A stretch of 33,163 nucleotides of DNA, from positions 1 to 33,163 of the forward strand of contig JANPEZ010000016.1 of NCBI GenBank assembly GCA_031423155.1, in the 5' to 3' direction. This stretch comes from JANPEZ01 sp031423155 (GTDB taxonomy: Bacteria > Actinomycetota > UBA4738 > HRBIN12). Shown here piece by piece: positions 1-7,223 of the stretch (its first letter is position 1; every line of letters starts with the position of its first letter). The notes below the pieces were generated by a model. It made no database searches. It saw only the letters and a list, made by a program, of their open reading frames with translations, and was not told the DNA's origin. The position numbers and the translations under genes are program-made.

Positions 1-198
1 GTCACGATCGGCGCCGAACACCCCACGACAGGCGACTGGGAGGCATCGATCGTCACCGCGCCGTTCAAGGCCGGAGACTCGACGATCGGGACCATCGGCG
101 TCGTGGGCCCGACGCGCATGGACTACGTGAGCGCGATGGCCAGCGTCCGCGCGGTCGCCAAGCGGCTATCGGACCTGGCGACGGAGCTCGACCAGTAG
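1..198 (+). CDS. hrcA: HrcA heat-shock repressor, C-terminal fragment (cut by window edge)
   Basis: The first 65 codons read open from base 1 to a TAG at 196-198. The segment carries the HrcA C-terminal signature IGVVGPTRMDY (around residues 35-45 of the fragment), followed by a final helix. HrcA represses heat-shock genes by binding the CIRCE operator. The N-terminal DNA-binding domain and any CIRCE element lie outside the window. The gene ends 3 bases before dnaJ, so the two are almost certainly one transcript, as in other Actinomycetota where hrcA precedes the second dnaJ copy (dnaJ2). The identification rests on the short C-terminal motif and the dnaJ context, which agree with each other. 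Confidence 0.85.
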   Translation, partial: VTIGAEHPTTGDWEASIVTAPFKAGDSTIGTIGVVGPTRMDYVSAMASVRAVAKRLSDLATELDQ

Positions 199-201
199 CC
201 G

Positions 202-1326
202 ATGGCTCCCGTCCGCGACCTCTACGAGATCCTCGGCGTCGAACGCGGCGCAAGCGGGGAAGACATCAAGAAGGCCTACCGCGGCTTGGCTCGCGAGCTG
301 CACCCCGACGTGAACGCCGACCCGGCGGCCGAAACCAGGTTCAAGGAGATAGTCGGGGCCTACGAGATCCTGTCCGACCCGCAGAAGCGCCAGCAGTACG
401 ACGCCTACGGCCAGGGCGGCGGGCCCGCGGGTTTCCCCTTCAACGACATCCAGGACATCTTCGACATGTTCTTCGGCGGCCAGGGCTTCGCCGGCGCCGG
501 GGGAGTCGGCACTCGCCGCCGCGGCCCCCGTCGCACCCGAACCCAAAGAGGCGAGGACCTGTTCATCGCGACCGCTCTCACTTTCGAAGAGGCTGCGTTC
601 GGGGTTCAACGCGAGCTGCAGGTCGACCGGCTCACCGCGTGCGAGTCATGCATGGGTGTCGGCGCGGAGCCTGGGACCGCACCGGTCGCCTGCCGAACCT
701 GCGGGGGAGCGGGCGAGACGCAGCAGGTTCGTCGCTCGATCTTCGGCACGCTGATGACCGCCGCGCCGTGTCAGGTCTGCGAAGGCACCGGCCAGGAGAT
801 ATTGGACCGCTGCAAGACCTGCGGCGGCGACGGCCGTCTCGTCGGCAAGGAAGCGATCACGGTGGATCTTCCCGCGGGAGTCGCCGATGGAATGGAACTG
901 CGCGTCACCGGCTCGGGTCACGCCGGCCGCGCGGGAGGGCCTCAAGGAGACCTGTACGTCGGCATCCGCGTCGAGCCATCCGAGGCATTCGAGCGGCACG
1001 GCCAGGACCTCGCCTCGATCCTCGATATCTCTATGACACAAGCTGCGCTCGGCGCCGACCTGCAGATAGACACCCTCGATGGACCCGAACACGTCAAGAT
1101 CGAGCCCGGTACCGAGTCGGGGACGACGCTGCGCATAAGGGGCAAGGGAGTCCCCAACCTGAACCGGCGCGGCCGGGGCGACCTCTTCGTCACCGTCCAC
1201 GTGAGGGTCCCCGCCGATCTTTCCAAGGTCGAGCGAAAACTGCTGGAACAGCTTGCCGAGATCCGCGAGGAGCGCTCCTCCAAGAAGGACCCGGCCCGGG
1301 CGCCCCTCAGGCGCCCCGAGAGCTGA
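202..1326 (+). CDS. dnaJ: Chaperone protein DnaJ (type I, dnaJ2-like)
   Basis: A full-length (374 aa) type I Hsp40 co-chaperone that stimulates the DnaK ATPase and delivers unfolded clients. The J domain occupies residues 6-70 with the essential HPD tripeptide at 34-36. A Gly/Phe-rich linker follows (about 70-105). Four CxxCxGxG zinc motifs lie at about 147-215 (CESCMGVG, CRTCGGAG, CQVCEGTG, CKTCGGDG), then the substrate-binding beta domains. All expected elements are intact. The ATG lies 4 bases after the hrcA stop. Location next to hrcA marks it as the HrcA-linked copy; Actinomycetota often have another dnaJ next to grpE, which is not in this window. Confidence 0.97.
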   Translation: MAPVRDLYEILGVERGASGEDIKKAYRGLARELHPDVNADPAAETRFKEIVGAYEILSDPQKRQQYDAYGQGGGPAGFPFNDIQDIFDMFFGGQGFAGAGGVGTRRRGPRRTRTQRGEDLFIATALTFEEAAFGVQRELQVDRLTACESCMGVGAEPGTAPVACRTCGGAGETQQVRRSIFGTLMTAAPCQVCEGTGQEILDRCKTCGGDGRLVGKEAITVDLPAGVADGMELRVTGSGHAGRAGGPQGDLYVGIRVEPSEAFERHGQDLASILDISMTQAALGADLQIDTLDGPEHVKIEPGTESGTTLRIRGKGVPNLNRRGRGDLFVTVHVRVPADLSKVERKLLEQLAEIREERSSKKDPARAPLRRPES

Positions 1327-1342
1327 TGTCACCGGCCGGGAG

Positions 1343-1348
1343 TAGGCT
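1343..1348 (+). promoter_or_regulatory. Probable -10 box for a leaderless HIT mRNA
   Basis: TAGGCT stands 6 bases before the ATG at 1355, in the short gap after dnaJ. This spacing would put the transcription start at or next to the A of the ATG. No convincing -35 is visible. The same hexamer lies upstream of the genes starting at 6188 and 27822. Inference from pattern only. Confidence 0.5.
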
Positions 1349-1354
1349 GCGGCC

Positions 1355-1714
1355 ATGAGTCAGCGGATAGACAGCGCCTGCATCTTCTGCAAGATCGCGG
1401 CGCGCGAGATCCCCGCCGAGATCCTGCATGCGACCGAGACGGTGGTCGCCTTCCGGGATCTGGACCCGAAGGCGCCCACGCACATACTGATCATCCCCAA
1501 GGAGCACCTGGTCTCGGTGGCCGAGATCGACTCCGGGCACGCGGGCTTGATGGCCGACATCATGCAGGCGGCCTCCCATCTGGCCGATACCGAGGGCATC
1601 GCGGACTCGGGCTGGCGCCTGGTCACGAACACCGGCCCTGATGGTGGTCAATCGGTCTTCCACCTTCATTTCCACCTCCTCGGAGGCAGGCCGATGGCTT
1701 GGCCGCCGGGCTGA
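1355..1714 (+). CDS. HIT (histidine triad) family nucleotide hydrolase
   Basis: A 119-residue HINT-like protein. The HIT signature HLHFHLLGG lies at about residues 103-111 and supplies the catalytic histidine triad. The N-terminal CIFCKI segment and the IIPKEH strand are typical of bacterial Hint proteins, which hydrolyse nucleoside phosphoramidates and related adenylylated compounds. Length matches the family. No Shine-Dalgarno is seen before the ATG; instead a -10-like TAGGCT sits 6 bases upstream, suggesting leaderless expression. In many actinobacteria rsmE lies between dnaJ and this gene, but here it does not. The physiological substrate cannot be told from sequence. Confidence 0.93.
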   Translation: MSQRIDSACIFCKIAAREIPAEILHATETVVAFRDLDPKAPTHILIIPKEHLVSVAEIDSGHAGLMADIMQAASHLADTEGIADSGWRLVTNTGPDGGQSVFHLHFHLLGGRPMAWPPG

Positions 1715-1717
1715 GGC

Positions 1718-1751
1718 TAGAATCGTTGCCAGGCCGTCCGAACGGACGGCC
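1718..1751 (+). promoter_or_regulatory. Candidate -10 box plus inverted repeat before phoH
   Basis: TAGAAT at 1718-1723 resembles a -10 box. It is followed by a perfect inverted repeat, GGCCGTCCG at 1732-1740 and CGGACGGCC at 1743-1751. If TAGAAT is used, the repeat would begin at the transcription start and form a 5'-end hairpin. No T-run follows, so a simple intrinsic terminator is unlikely. It could be an operator, an mRNA-stabilising hairpin or a chance palindrome. Confidence 0.4.
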
Positions 1752-1796
1752 GTCGCCTAACGGGAGGAACGGGGAAGCACCCCGAGAGACGCGCAC

Positions 1797-2798
1797 TTGG
1801 CGAGAGCCGCTGCACAGTTGAAGATCCTCGTCCCCGGTAGCCAGTCGATGGTTGCCCTACTCGGACAGCGCGACGCCTTCCTCAAGCTCATCGAAGGGGC
1901 GTTCGCCTCAGACGTGCTCGTCCGCGGCAACGAGATAACGATCACCGGCCCGGAGGCCGAGACCGAGAAGGTGGGCCGCCTCTTCGAGGAACTGCTCGTT
2001 CTGCTGGAGAAAGGCCACGACCTGACCCCGGCCTCCGTTGGCCAGACCATCGACATCATCAAGGGCACCGCGGGGGCACCCGGCGAGGTCCTTCCCCGGC
2101 CGAGCGATGTCCTCGGGGACACACTGTTGACCGCCCGCGGCAAAGGGATAACTCCGAAGACGGTGGGGCAGAAGCTGTACGTCGATGCGATCCGCTCTTC
2201 CACCGTTACGTTCGCGATCGGCCCGGCCGGGACCGGCAAGACCTATCTGGCGGTGGCCACCGCGGTCCGCGCCCTGCAAGAGAAGCAGGTCTCGCGGCTG
2301 ATCTTGACCCGGCCGGCGGTCGAGGCCGGCGAGCGGCTCGGATTCCTGCCCGGAACGCTCTACGAGAAGATCGATCCGTACATGCGACCCATCTACGACG
2401 CGCTCTTCGAGATGACGGGCGCCGACACCCTCCCGAGGCTGATGGAGCGAGGCACCATCGAGGTCGCGCCGCTGGCGTTCATGCGCGGCCGGTCGCTGAA
2501 CGATGCCTTCATCATCTTGGACGAGGCTCAGAACACGACCCCCGAGCAGATGAAGATGTTCCTCACGCGTATCGGGTTCGGCTCGAAAGCCGTGGTGAAC
2601 GGCGATTCGACGCAGACCGACCTTCCGAACGGGCAGGCCTCGGGCCTAACGATGATGCAGGACATCCTGGAGGGCATCGAGGGCATCTCGTTCTGTCACT
2701 TGGGCGCGAGAGATGTGGTCCGCCACAAGATCGTTCAGGACATCGTCGAGGCATACCGCATGTACAACGAGCAGCGCGAAGCTCGGGCGGACGGGTGA
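1797..2798 (+). CDS. phoH: PhoH family ATPase
   Basis: A 333-residue PhoH-like P-loop ATPase. Walker A is GPAGTGKT at residues 142-149 and Walker B is ILDEAQN near 240. The N-terminal segment (about 10-80) resembles the small RNA-binding-like domain of PhoH proteins. The family is linked to RNA metabolism and is nearly always next to ybeY, as here, although its exact reaction is unsettled. The start is TTG: the frame is open back to a TAA at 1758-1760 and contains no ATG or GTG in between. A weak GAGAG lies 8 bases upstream. The stop overlaps the GTG of ybeY (GTGA), indicating translational coupling. Confidence 0.95.
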   Translation: MARAAAQLKILVPGSQSMVALLGQRDAFLKLIEGAFASDVLVRGNEITITGPEAETEKVGRLFEELLVLLEKGHDLTPASVGQTIDIIKGTAGAPGEVLPRPSDVLGDTLLTARGKGITPKTVGQKLYVDAIRSSTVTFAIGPAGTGKTYLAVATAVRALQEKQVSRLILTRPAVEAGERLGFLPGTLYEKIDPYMRPIYDALFEMTGADTLPRLMERGTIEVAPLAFMRGRSLNDAFIILDEAQNTTPEQMKMFLTRIGFGSKAVVNGDSTQTDLPNGQASGLTMMQDILEGIEGISFCHLGARDVVRHKIVQDIVEAYRMYNEQREARADG

Positions 2799-3241
2799 GC
2801 GCGATGAGCGCCGGTCAACCCTCGGTCTTGATCTCGAACCGTCAGGCGGCCCCTGTGGACGAACCCGCGCTGATCGCCCTGGCGCGCGACACGCTAGTGG
2901 GAGAGGGGCTCTCCGAGGTCGAACTGTCGGTCTCCTTCGTCGAGGACGATGAGATCGCCGGGCTTCACGAGCGGTACATGAACGAGCCCGGCCCAACGGA
3001 CGTCCTCACCTTCCCGCTGGGCGAGGAAGATGTCGATGAGCGGGGCGTGCGTGTCCTCGGAGATGTCGTTATCGCGCCCGCGGTGGCCGCCCGCAACAAC
3101 CCCGCCGACCCCGATGCCGAGATGAGACTTCTGCTGGTTCACGGCATCCTGCACATCCTGGGCTACGACCACGAAGAAGACGGCGAGCGCGCCCACATGT
3201 GGGAGAAGCAGGAGCGCTACAGCGGGGTGAAGGTACCTTGA
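2795..3241 (+). CDS. ybeY: Endoribonuclease YbeY (rRNA maturation factor)
   Basis: A 148-residue zinc-dependent endoribonuclease involved in 16S rRNA 3'-end processing and ribosome quality control. The metal-binding signature HGILHILGYDH is near residue 115 and supplies the three histidines. Length is typical. The GTG start at 2795 overlaps the phoH stop by 4 bases; an in-frame ATG at 2804 is an alternative. The position between phoH and the CBS protein is the conserved actinobacterial order. The stop overlaps the TTG of the next gene. Confidence 0.95.
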   Translation: MSAMSAGQPSVLISNRQAAPVDEPALIALARDTLVGEGLSEVELSVSFVEDDEIAGLHERYMNEPGPTDVLTFPLGEEDVDERGVRVLGDVVIAPAVAARNNPADPDAEMRLLLVHGILHILGYDHEEDGERAHMWEKQERYSGVKVP

Positions 3242-4521
3242 ACTCCACCGACTGGTTCCAGCTGTCGTTGACCCTGCTGCTCATAATCGCGGTGGGGATC
3301 CTCGGCGCTTCGGAGGTCTCGATCACCCGCATCAACCGAGTCCGCGCCTATCGCCTGCGCGAGGACGGTCGCCGAGGAGCTGCCTCCCTGGTTCGCATCG
3401 CGGAGAATCCCGCTCCGTACCTGAACGTCGTGCTGTTGCTCACCCTGCTTGCCACGATCGGTGGGACGACGCTCGCGTCCTCCTTCGCCATCAGGCACTT
3501 CCACAACGTCGGGGAGCTGATAGCCACCGCGGTCATGACGGTCCTGCTCTTCGTGTTCGCAGACGTCACGCCGAAGACGTTCGCCATCAAACAGACGGAC
3601 CGGGTGGCCTTGCTGCTCGCGCCGATGCTGGTGACGCTCGGCCGGCTCGTCGGTCCGTTCGCGACGGGCCTGGTGAAACTGGCGAACGTCCTGATGCCGG
3701 GCAAGGGGCTGCCCGAGGGTCCGTTCATCACCGAGCAGGAGCTGCGAGCATCCGCCGAGGTGGCCTCCTCCGAAGGCGAGATAGAGGAAGGCGAGAAGGA
3801 ACTCATCCACTCGATCTTCGAGTTCGGCGACACGATCACGCGCGAGGTGATGGTTCCTCGCCCCGACATCGTTGCCATCGAGGCAACCGAGTCGCTCCGC
3901 GAGGTTCAGGCGATAGTGCTCACCCACGGCTACTCGCGCATCCCGGTTTTCCGAGAGGATCTGGACGAAGCCGTAGGGATCATCTACGCCAAGGACGTAC
4001 TCAAGGCTCTGCACCAGGGCAAGGTGGACACACCCTTGGAAGAGATCGCCCGCCAGGTGCACTTCGTCCCGGAGTCGAAGAAGGTCGCCGAGTTGCTGCG
4101 CGAGATGCAGAAGGAGAAGTTCCACATCGCGCTGGTCACCGATGAGTACGGCTCGGTCAGCGGTCTGGTCACCCTCGAGGACCTGCTCGAAGAGCTCGTC
4201 GGAGAGATCACGGACGAGTACGACCTCGAGGAGGCCGAGGTTGCCGAGGTCTCCGAGGGCGTGTATCGGGTCTCCGGCAAGGTCTCGATCGATGACCTCA
4301 ACGAACTGCTCGATGCCGAACTGCCCGATGAGGAATGGGACACGGTCGCGGGCCTGGTCCTGAACCTGTTCGGAAAGATCCCCGAGAACGGCGAACATGT
4401 CGGCTTCCAGGGGCTCAAGTTCACGGCCGAGCACGTCCAGGGCAGGAGGGTCGCCCAGGTCTTGATCGAGAGGGTCCCCGGCATGAACGGCGAGGATGGG
4501 GAGGCGTTGCCCGGTGAGTAG
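3238..4521 (+). CDS. CNNM/CorC-type membrane protein (DUF21, CBS pair, CorC_HlyC)
   Basis: About 427 residues with the hemolysin C/CorC architecture: an N-terminal DUF21 membrane domain with four hydrophobic stretches (about residues 5-160), a paired CBS domain (about 195-315, with TDEYGSVSGLVTLEDLLEE), and a C-terminal CorC_HlyC transporter-associated domain (about 335-420). CNNM relatives export Mg2+ or regulate its transport, and the CBS pair commonly binds adenine nucleotides. The TTG at 3238 is preferred because it overlaps the ybeY TGA (TTGA), follows a GGTGAAGG purine run at 3226-3233, and starts just before the first membrane helix. An ATG at 3199 would add 13 hydrophilic residues inside ybeY. 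The hemolysin name used for relatives does not imply toxicity. Confidence 0.92.
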   Translation: MNSTDWFQLSLTLLLIIAVGILGASEVSITRINRVRAYRLREDGRRGAASLVRIAENPAPYLNVVLLLTLLATIGGTTLASSFAIRHFHNVGELIATAVMTVLLFVFADVTPKTFAIKQTDRVALLLAPMLVTLGRLVGPFATGLVKLANVLMPGKGLPEGPFITEQELRASAEVASSEGEIEEGEKELIHSIFEFGDTITREVMVPRPDIVAIEATESLREVQAIVLTHGYSRIPVFREDLDEAVGIIYAKDVLKALHQGKVDTPLEEIARQVHFVPESKKVAELLREMQKEKFHIALVTDEYGSVSGLVTLEDLLEELVGEITDEYDLEEAEVAEVSEGVYRVSGKVSIDDLNELLDAELPDEEWDTVAGLVLNLFGKIPENGEHVGFQGLKFTAEHVQGRRVAQVLIERVPGMNGEDGEALPGE

Positions 4522-4915
4522 ACCCGACGACGCCACTATCGAGACGCTGGTAGCGGCTGCGCGCGATGCCCGCGTGAACGCATACGCGCCGTACAGCCAC
4601 TTCGCGGTCGGCGCCGCGGTTCTCGCAGGCAAGAAGATCTTCACCGGCGTGAACATCGAGAACGCCAGCTATCCCGTCAGTGTGTGTGCCGAGCGGAACG
4701 CCGTGGCTGCCGCCGTCGGCGCGGGCGAGCGAGCGATCGACGTCGTTGCCGTCGTGGCCCACGCATCCGTGATCACCCCACCTTGCGGGGCCTGCCGGCA
4801 GGTGTTGTACGAGTTCGGGCCGAAGATGCTGGTGGTCTGCGCCCAGATGGACGGCGCCACGCTGGAATGGCAGCTATCCGAACTGCTCCCGCACGCTTTC
4901 ACTTTCGAACGGTGA
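4514..4915 (+). CDS. cdd: Cytidine deaminase (tetrameric type)
   Basis: A 133-residue pyrimidine salvage enzyme that deaminates cytidine and deoxycytidine to uridine and deoxyuridine. The zinc site is visible as CAERNA (catalytic Glu after Cys-Ala) and PCGACRQVL (two more Cys), the three-cysteine arrangement of short homotetrameric enzymes. The NIENASYP motif of the substrate pocket is present. The GTG at 4514 is chosen because it overlaps the end of the preceding gene and has GGGGAGG at 4498-4504, 9 bases upstream. The gene sits between the CBS protein and era, a usual actinobacterial position, and its stop overlaps the era start. Confidence 0.95.
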   Translation: MSRPDDATIETLVAAARDARVNAYAPYSHFAVGAAVLAGKKIFTGVNIENASYPVSVCAERNAVAAAVGAGERAIDVVAVVAHASVITPPCGACRQVLYEFGPKMLVVCAQMDGATLEWQLSELLPHAFTFER

Positions 4916-5793
4916 CTCATAGAGCCGGCATCGTCGCTGTGGTCGGCAGGCCGAACGTCGGCAAGTCCACGTTGGTGAACACCTTGGTGGGGGAGAAGGT
5001 CGCCATCGTCTCGAACAAGCCTCAGACGACCAGGCGCGATATCCGTGCCATCTGGACGACGCCGGATGCGCAGGTGGTGTTCACCGATACGCCCGGGTTC
5101 CACAAGCCGCGCACTCTTCTGGGCAACCGACTGAACGACCTGGTCTCGGCAGCGGTCGAAGGGGTCGATCTCATCCTTATGATCGTGGACGCCTCGGAGG
5201 GCGTCGGCAGGGGAGACGCCTTCGTCTACTCCAGGCAACTCGCTCCGGCGACCGCTTCCAGGATCTGCGTGGTCAACAAGGTCGACCGGATGCAGCACGT
5301 CAAAGTCGTCCCCCAGCTCGTTGCCGCCGCCGCCCTGGGCGACTTCGACGAGATCGTGCCGCTTTCGGCGCTCGGAGGAGAGGGAGTCGAGACGCTTCGC
5401 GAGTTGATCCTGGCCCGCATGCCCGAGGGCCCCTCCCTGTACCCCGACGAGGAGATAACCGACCAGTCCATCCAGACGCGGCTTGCCGAGCTGATACGAG
5501 AACAGGCTCTTCGCGTCACGCGCGAGGAGGTCCCACACTCGGTAGCCGTCACCATCGAGGAGATACAACGCGAGGGCAGCCTCACGACGGTGCACGCGAA
5601 CCTGGTCGTCGAGCGGGACTCCCAGAAGGGGATCGTGATCGGCAAGGGCGGGGCCACGCTCAAGGACATCGGGTCGGAGGCGCGCGCCGAGATGGCGAAG
5701 CTCCTCGGCACGCGCGTTCACCTCGACCTTCGCGTCAAGGTCGTCAAGGGATGGCAGCGGGACCCGAAAGCCCTAGACCGACTGGGGTTCTAA
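4912..5793 (+). CDS. era: GTPase Era
   Basis: A 293-residue ribosome-assembly GTPase that binds 16S rRNA near its 3' end, functionally close to YbeY. G motifs: GRPNVGKST at 12-20 (G1), TTRRD (G2), DTPGF (G3), NKVDR (G4) and SAL (G5). The C-terminal KH domain contains VIGKGGATLKDIG near residue 245. The GTG start overlaps the cdd stop (GTGA), and the next residues lead directly into the first G-domain strand, so longer upstream starts inside cdd are unlikely. The gene ends this operon; the next gene converges on it with an 8-base gap and no clear terminator hairpin. Confidence 0.97.
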   Translation: MTHRAGIVAVVGRPNVGKSTLVNTLVGEKVAIVSNKPQTTRRDIRAIWTTPDAQVVFTDTPGFHKPRTLLGNRLNDLVSAAVEGVDLILMIVDASEGVGRGDAFVYSRQLAPATASRICVVNKVDRMQHVKVVPQLVAAAALGDFDEIVPLSALGGEGVETLRELILARMPEGPSLYPDEEITDQSIQTRLAELIREQALRVTREEVPHSVAVTIEEIQREGSLTTVHANLVVERDSQKGIVIGKGGATLKDIGSEARAEMAKLLGTRVHLDLRVKVVKGWQRDPKALDRLGF

Positions 5794-5801
5794 CGGCGGC
5801 G

Positions 5802-6188
5802 CTACACGACCGTCATCATGCCGGTCATCGTCGGGTGGAGTTTGCAATGGAAGTGGTAGTCGCCCGGAGCAAGCCCCGCGGACTCTCCGTTGAAGGTTTC
5901 TCCAGCCGCGATCGTGACATCCACCTGGGTGTCGTCCATCGTGAATGTGTGGTCCGCAGAGTCCTCGTTGATGACGGTGATCGCAGAGGCCGATGCGGCG
6001 GTCAGACACGACGGGTCGAACGCGAAGTCGTGGATCGTGATGGTGAACGGGTTGTCGCCGGAAAGGTCCGAACACGCCGGCCCGCCCGTATCGGTAGGTT
6101 CGCCGGCGGCGGACGAACCGCCAGACTTACTGCAGGCCGCGCCCGCCATGGCAACGATCGCGAGCAGCACGATGAAAGACTTCCGCAT
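5802..6188 (-). CDS. Cupredoxin-like (plastocyanin/azurin family) lipoprotein
   Basis: A 128-residue exported lipoprotein. The signal peptide ends in a lipobox (AGAAC, Cys at about 19), then a Ser/Gly-rich linker and a single cupredoxin domain. Type 1 copper ligands are recognisable: His in DHTF, then Cys, His and Met in HCKLHPTM near the C-terminus. This indicates a small blue-copper electron carrier or copper-binding protein outside the membrane; the redox partner is unknown. A near-perfect Shine-Dalgarno, AAGGAGG (minus strand of 6194-6200), lies 5 bases before the ATG. It is transcribed away from deoC and towards era. No oxidase or respiratory genes are nearby. Confidence 0.88.
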   Translation of the reverse strand: MRKSFIVLLAIVAMAGAACSKSGGSSAAGEPTDTGGPACSDLSGDNPFTITIHDFAFDPSCLTAASASAITVINEDSADHTFTMDDTQVDVTIAAGETFNGESAGLAPGDYHFHCKLHPTMTGMMTVV

Positions 6189-6193
6189 CTGGT

Positions 6194-6223
6194 CCTCCTT
6201 GAAGTTCAGGCCACCGAAGCCTA
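6194..6223 (-). promoter_or_regulatory. -10 box and Shine-Dalgarno of the cupredoxin gene
   Basis: On the minus strand TAGGCT (6223 to 6218) is followed about 17 bases later by AAGGAGG (6200 to 6194) and then the ATG at 6188. This gives a short leader of about 22 bases carrying a strong ribosome-binding site. No clear -35 is seen. Confidence 0.5.
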
Positions 6224-6235
6224 AGCCATCTCGGC

Positions 6236-6261
6236 TACGATGGATGCCTTCGCGTCAGGAG
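6236..6261 (+). promoter_or_regulatory. deoC -10 box and Shine-Dalgarno
   Basis: TACGAT at 6236-6241 resembles a -10 box and AGGAG at 6257-6261 lies 8 bases before the ATG at 6270. The -10 overlaps the alternative ATG at 6240, which therefore would not be translated from a transcript starting here. This decides the start in favour of 6270. Confidence 0.5.
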
Positions 6262-6269
6262 CCGCCGGG

Positions 6270-7223
6270 ATGTCGCAAGCAGCAGAGATAACGCCCAGAG
6301 CGCCGGGCTCCCTCGCTCCCCGTGAGGCGGTGCGCCTCCTCGCCCGCGTGCACGCCGTCGACGCCGTCGGGCTCGAGGGCAGAGCAGCCGCGCTGGCTTC
6401 CCGCTCGATAAAGAAGGATGCCAAACTGTGGGCCCTCGACCTGGCCATCCGATGCATGGACCTGACGACCCTGGAGGGCAGCGATACCGCGGGCAAGATC
6501 GTCGCCCTCTGCTCGAAGGCGGTCCGTCCCGATCCCGTCGATCCCTCGATCCCGTCCGTGGCGGCCGTGTGTCTATATCCCCAGCTCGTTCCGGTTGCGG
6601 TGCAAGAGCTCGCGGGAACCGGGGTCAAGGTCGCGAGCGTCGCGGGATCCTTCCCGAGCGGGCTCGGCCCCCTCGATGCCCGCCTGCAAGAGATCCGCGA
6701 CGTGGCCGCGATGGGCGCCGACGAGATTGACATCGTCCTGAACCGCTCCCTCTTCCTGGGTGGCCGGTATCGCGAGACCTTCGAAGAACTGGCGGGCGCT
6801 CGTGAAGCCGCGGGTTCGGCGCACCTGAAGGTCATCCTGGAGACCGGCGAGCTGGGTTCCTACGACCGGATCCGCCAGGCGAGCGTCCTTGCGATGGCCG
6901 CAGGCGCAGACTTCATCAAGACCTCCACCGGCAAGATCGGCGTGAACGCGACGCTGCCGACGGCCCTTTGCATGGAAGAGGCTGCCCGGGACTTCTTCCG
7001 CGAGACGGGCAGGCGTGTCGGCATCAAGGTCGCCGGCGGCGTGCGCGCCGCCAAGCAGGCGATCCAGTATCTGGTGGTGCTGCACGAAACCCTCGGACCC
7101 GAGTGGATGACGCCGGACCTGTTCCGGATAGGAGCCTCGTCGCTGCTGAACGACGTACTCATGCAGATAGACAAACAGCGGACCGGCCGGTACCAGGGCC
7201 CCGACTACTTCACGATCGACTGA
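6270..7223 (+). CDS. deoC: Deoxyribose-phosphate aldolase (long, eukaryotic-like form)
   Basis: A class I aldolase that cleaves 2-deoxyribose-5-phosphate to acetaldehyde and glyceraldehyde-3-phosphate. The Schiff-base lysine lies in ADFIKTSTGK and the second active-site lysine in GIKVAGGVR; the acid/base Asp region is DEIDIVLN. At 317 residues it is longer than the roughly 220-260 residue common bacterial DeoC. It has an N-terminal extension leading to a CMDLTTLEGSDT segment, like animal DERA (about 318 aa). The ATG at 6270 has AGGAG 8 bases upstream; an ATG at 6240 would add 10 residues but lacks a ribosome-binding site. The stop overlaps the ATG of the ALDH gene, which fits oxidation of the acetaldehyde product. 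Confidence 0.94.
   Translation: MSQAAEITPRAPGSLAPREAVRLLARVHAVDAVGLEGRAAALASRSIKKDAKLWALDLAIRCMDLTTLEGSDTAGKIVALCSKAVRPDPVDPSIPSVAAVCLYPQLVPVAVQELAGTGVKVASVAGSFPSGLGPLDARLQEIRDVAAMGADEIDIVLNRSLFLGGRYRETFEELAGAREAAGSAHLKVILETGELGSYDRIRQASVLAMAAGADFIKTSTGKIGVNATLPTALCMEEAARDFFRETGRRVGIKVAGGVRAAKQAIQYLVVLHETLGPEWMTPDLFRIGASSLLNDVLMQIDKQRTGRYQGPDYFTID

Noticed and set aside
3217..4656. Long open frame antisense to the CBS protein gene (and similar ones antisense to ppdK, dnaG and the second ALDH)
   Set aside because: High GC creates long antisense frames. The sense frames encode clear protein families, while the antisense ones have no recognisable motifs and atypical composition.
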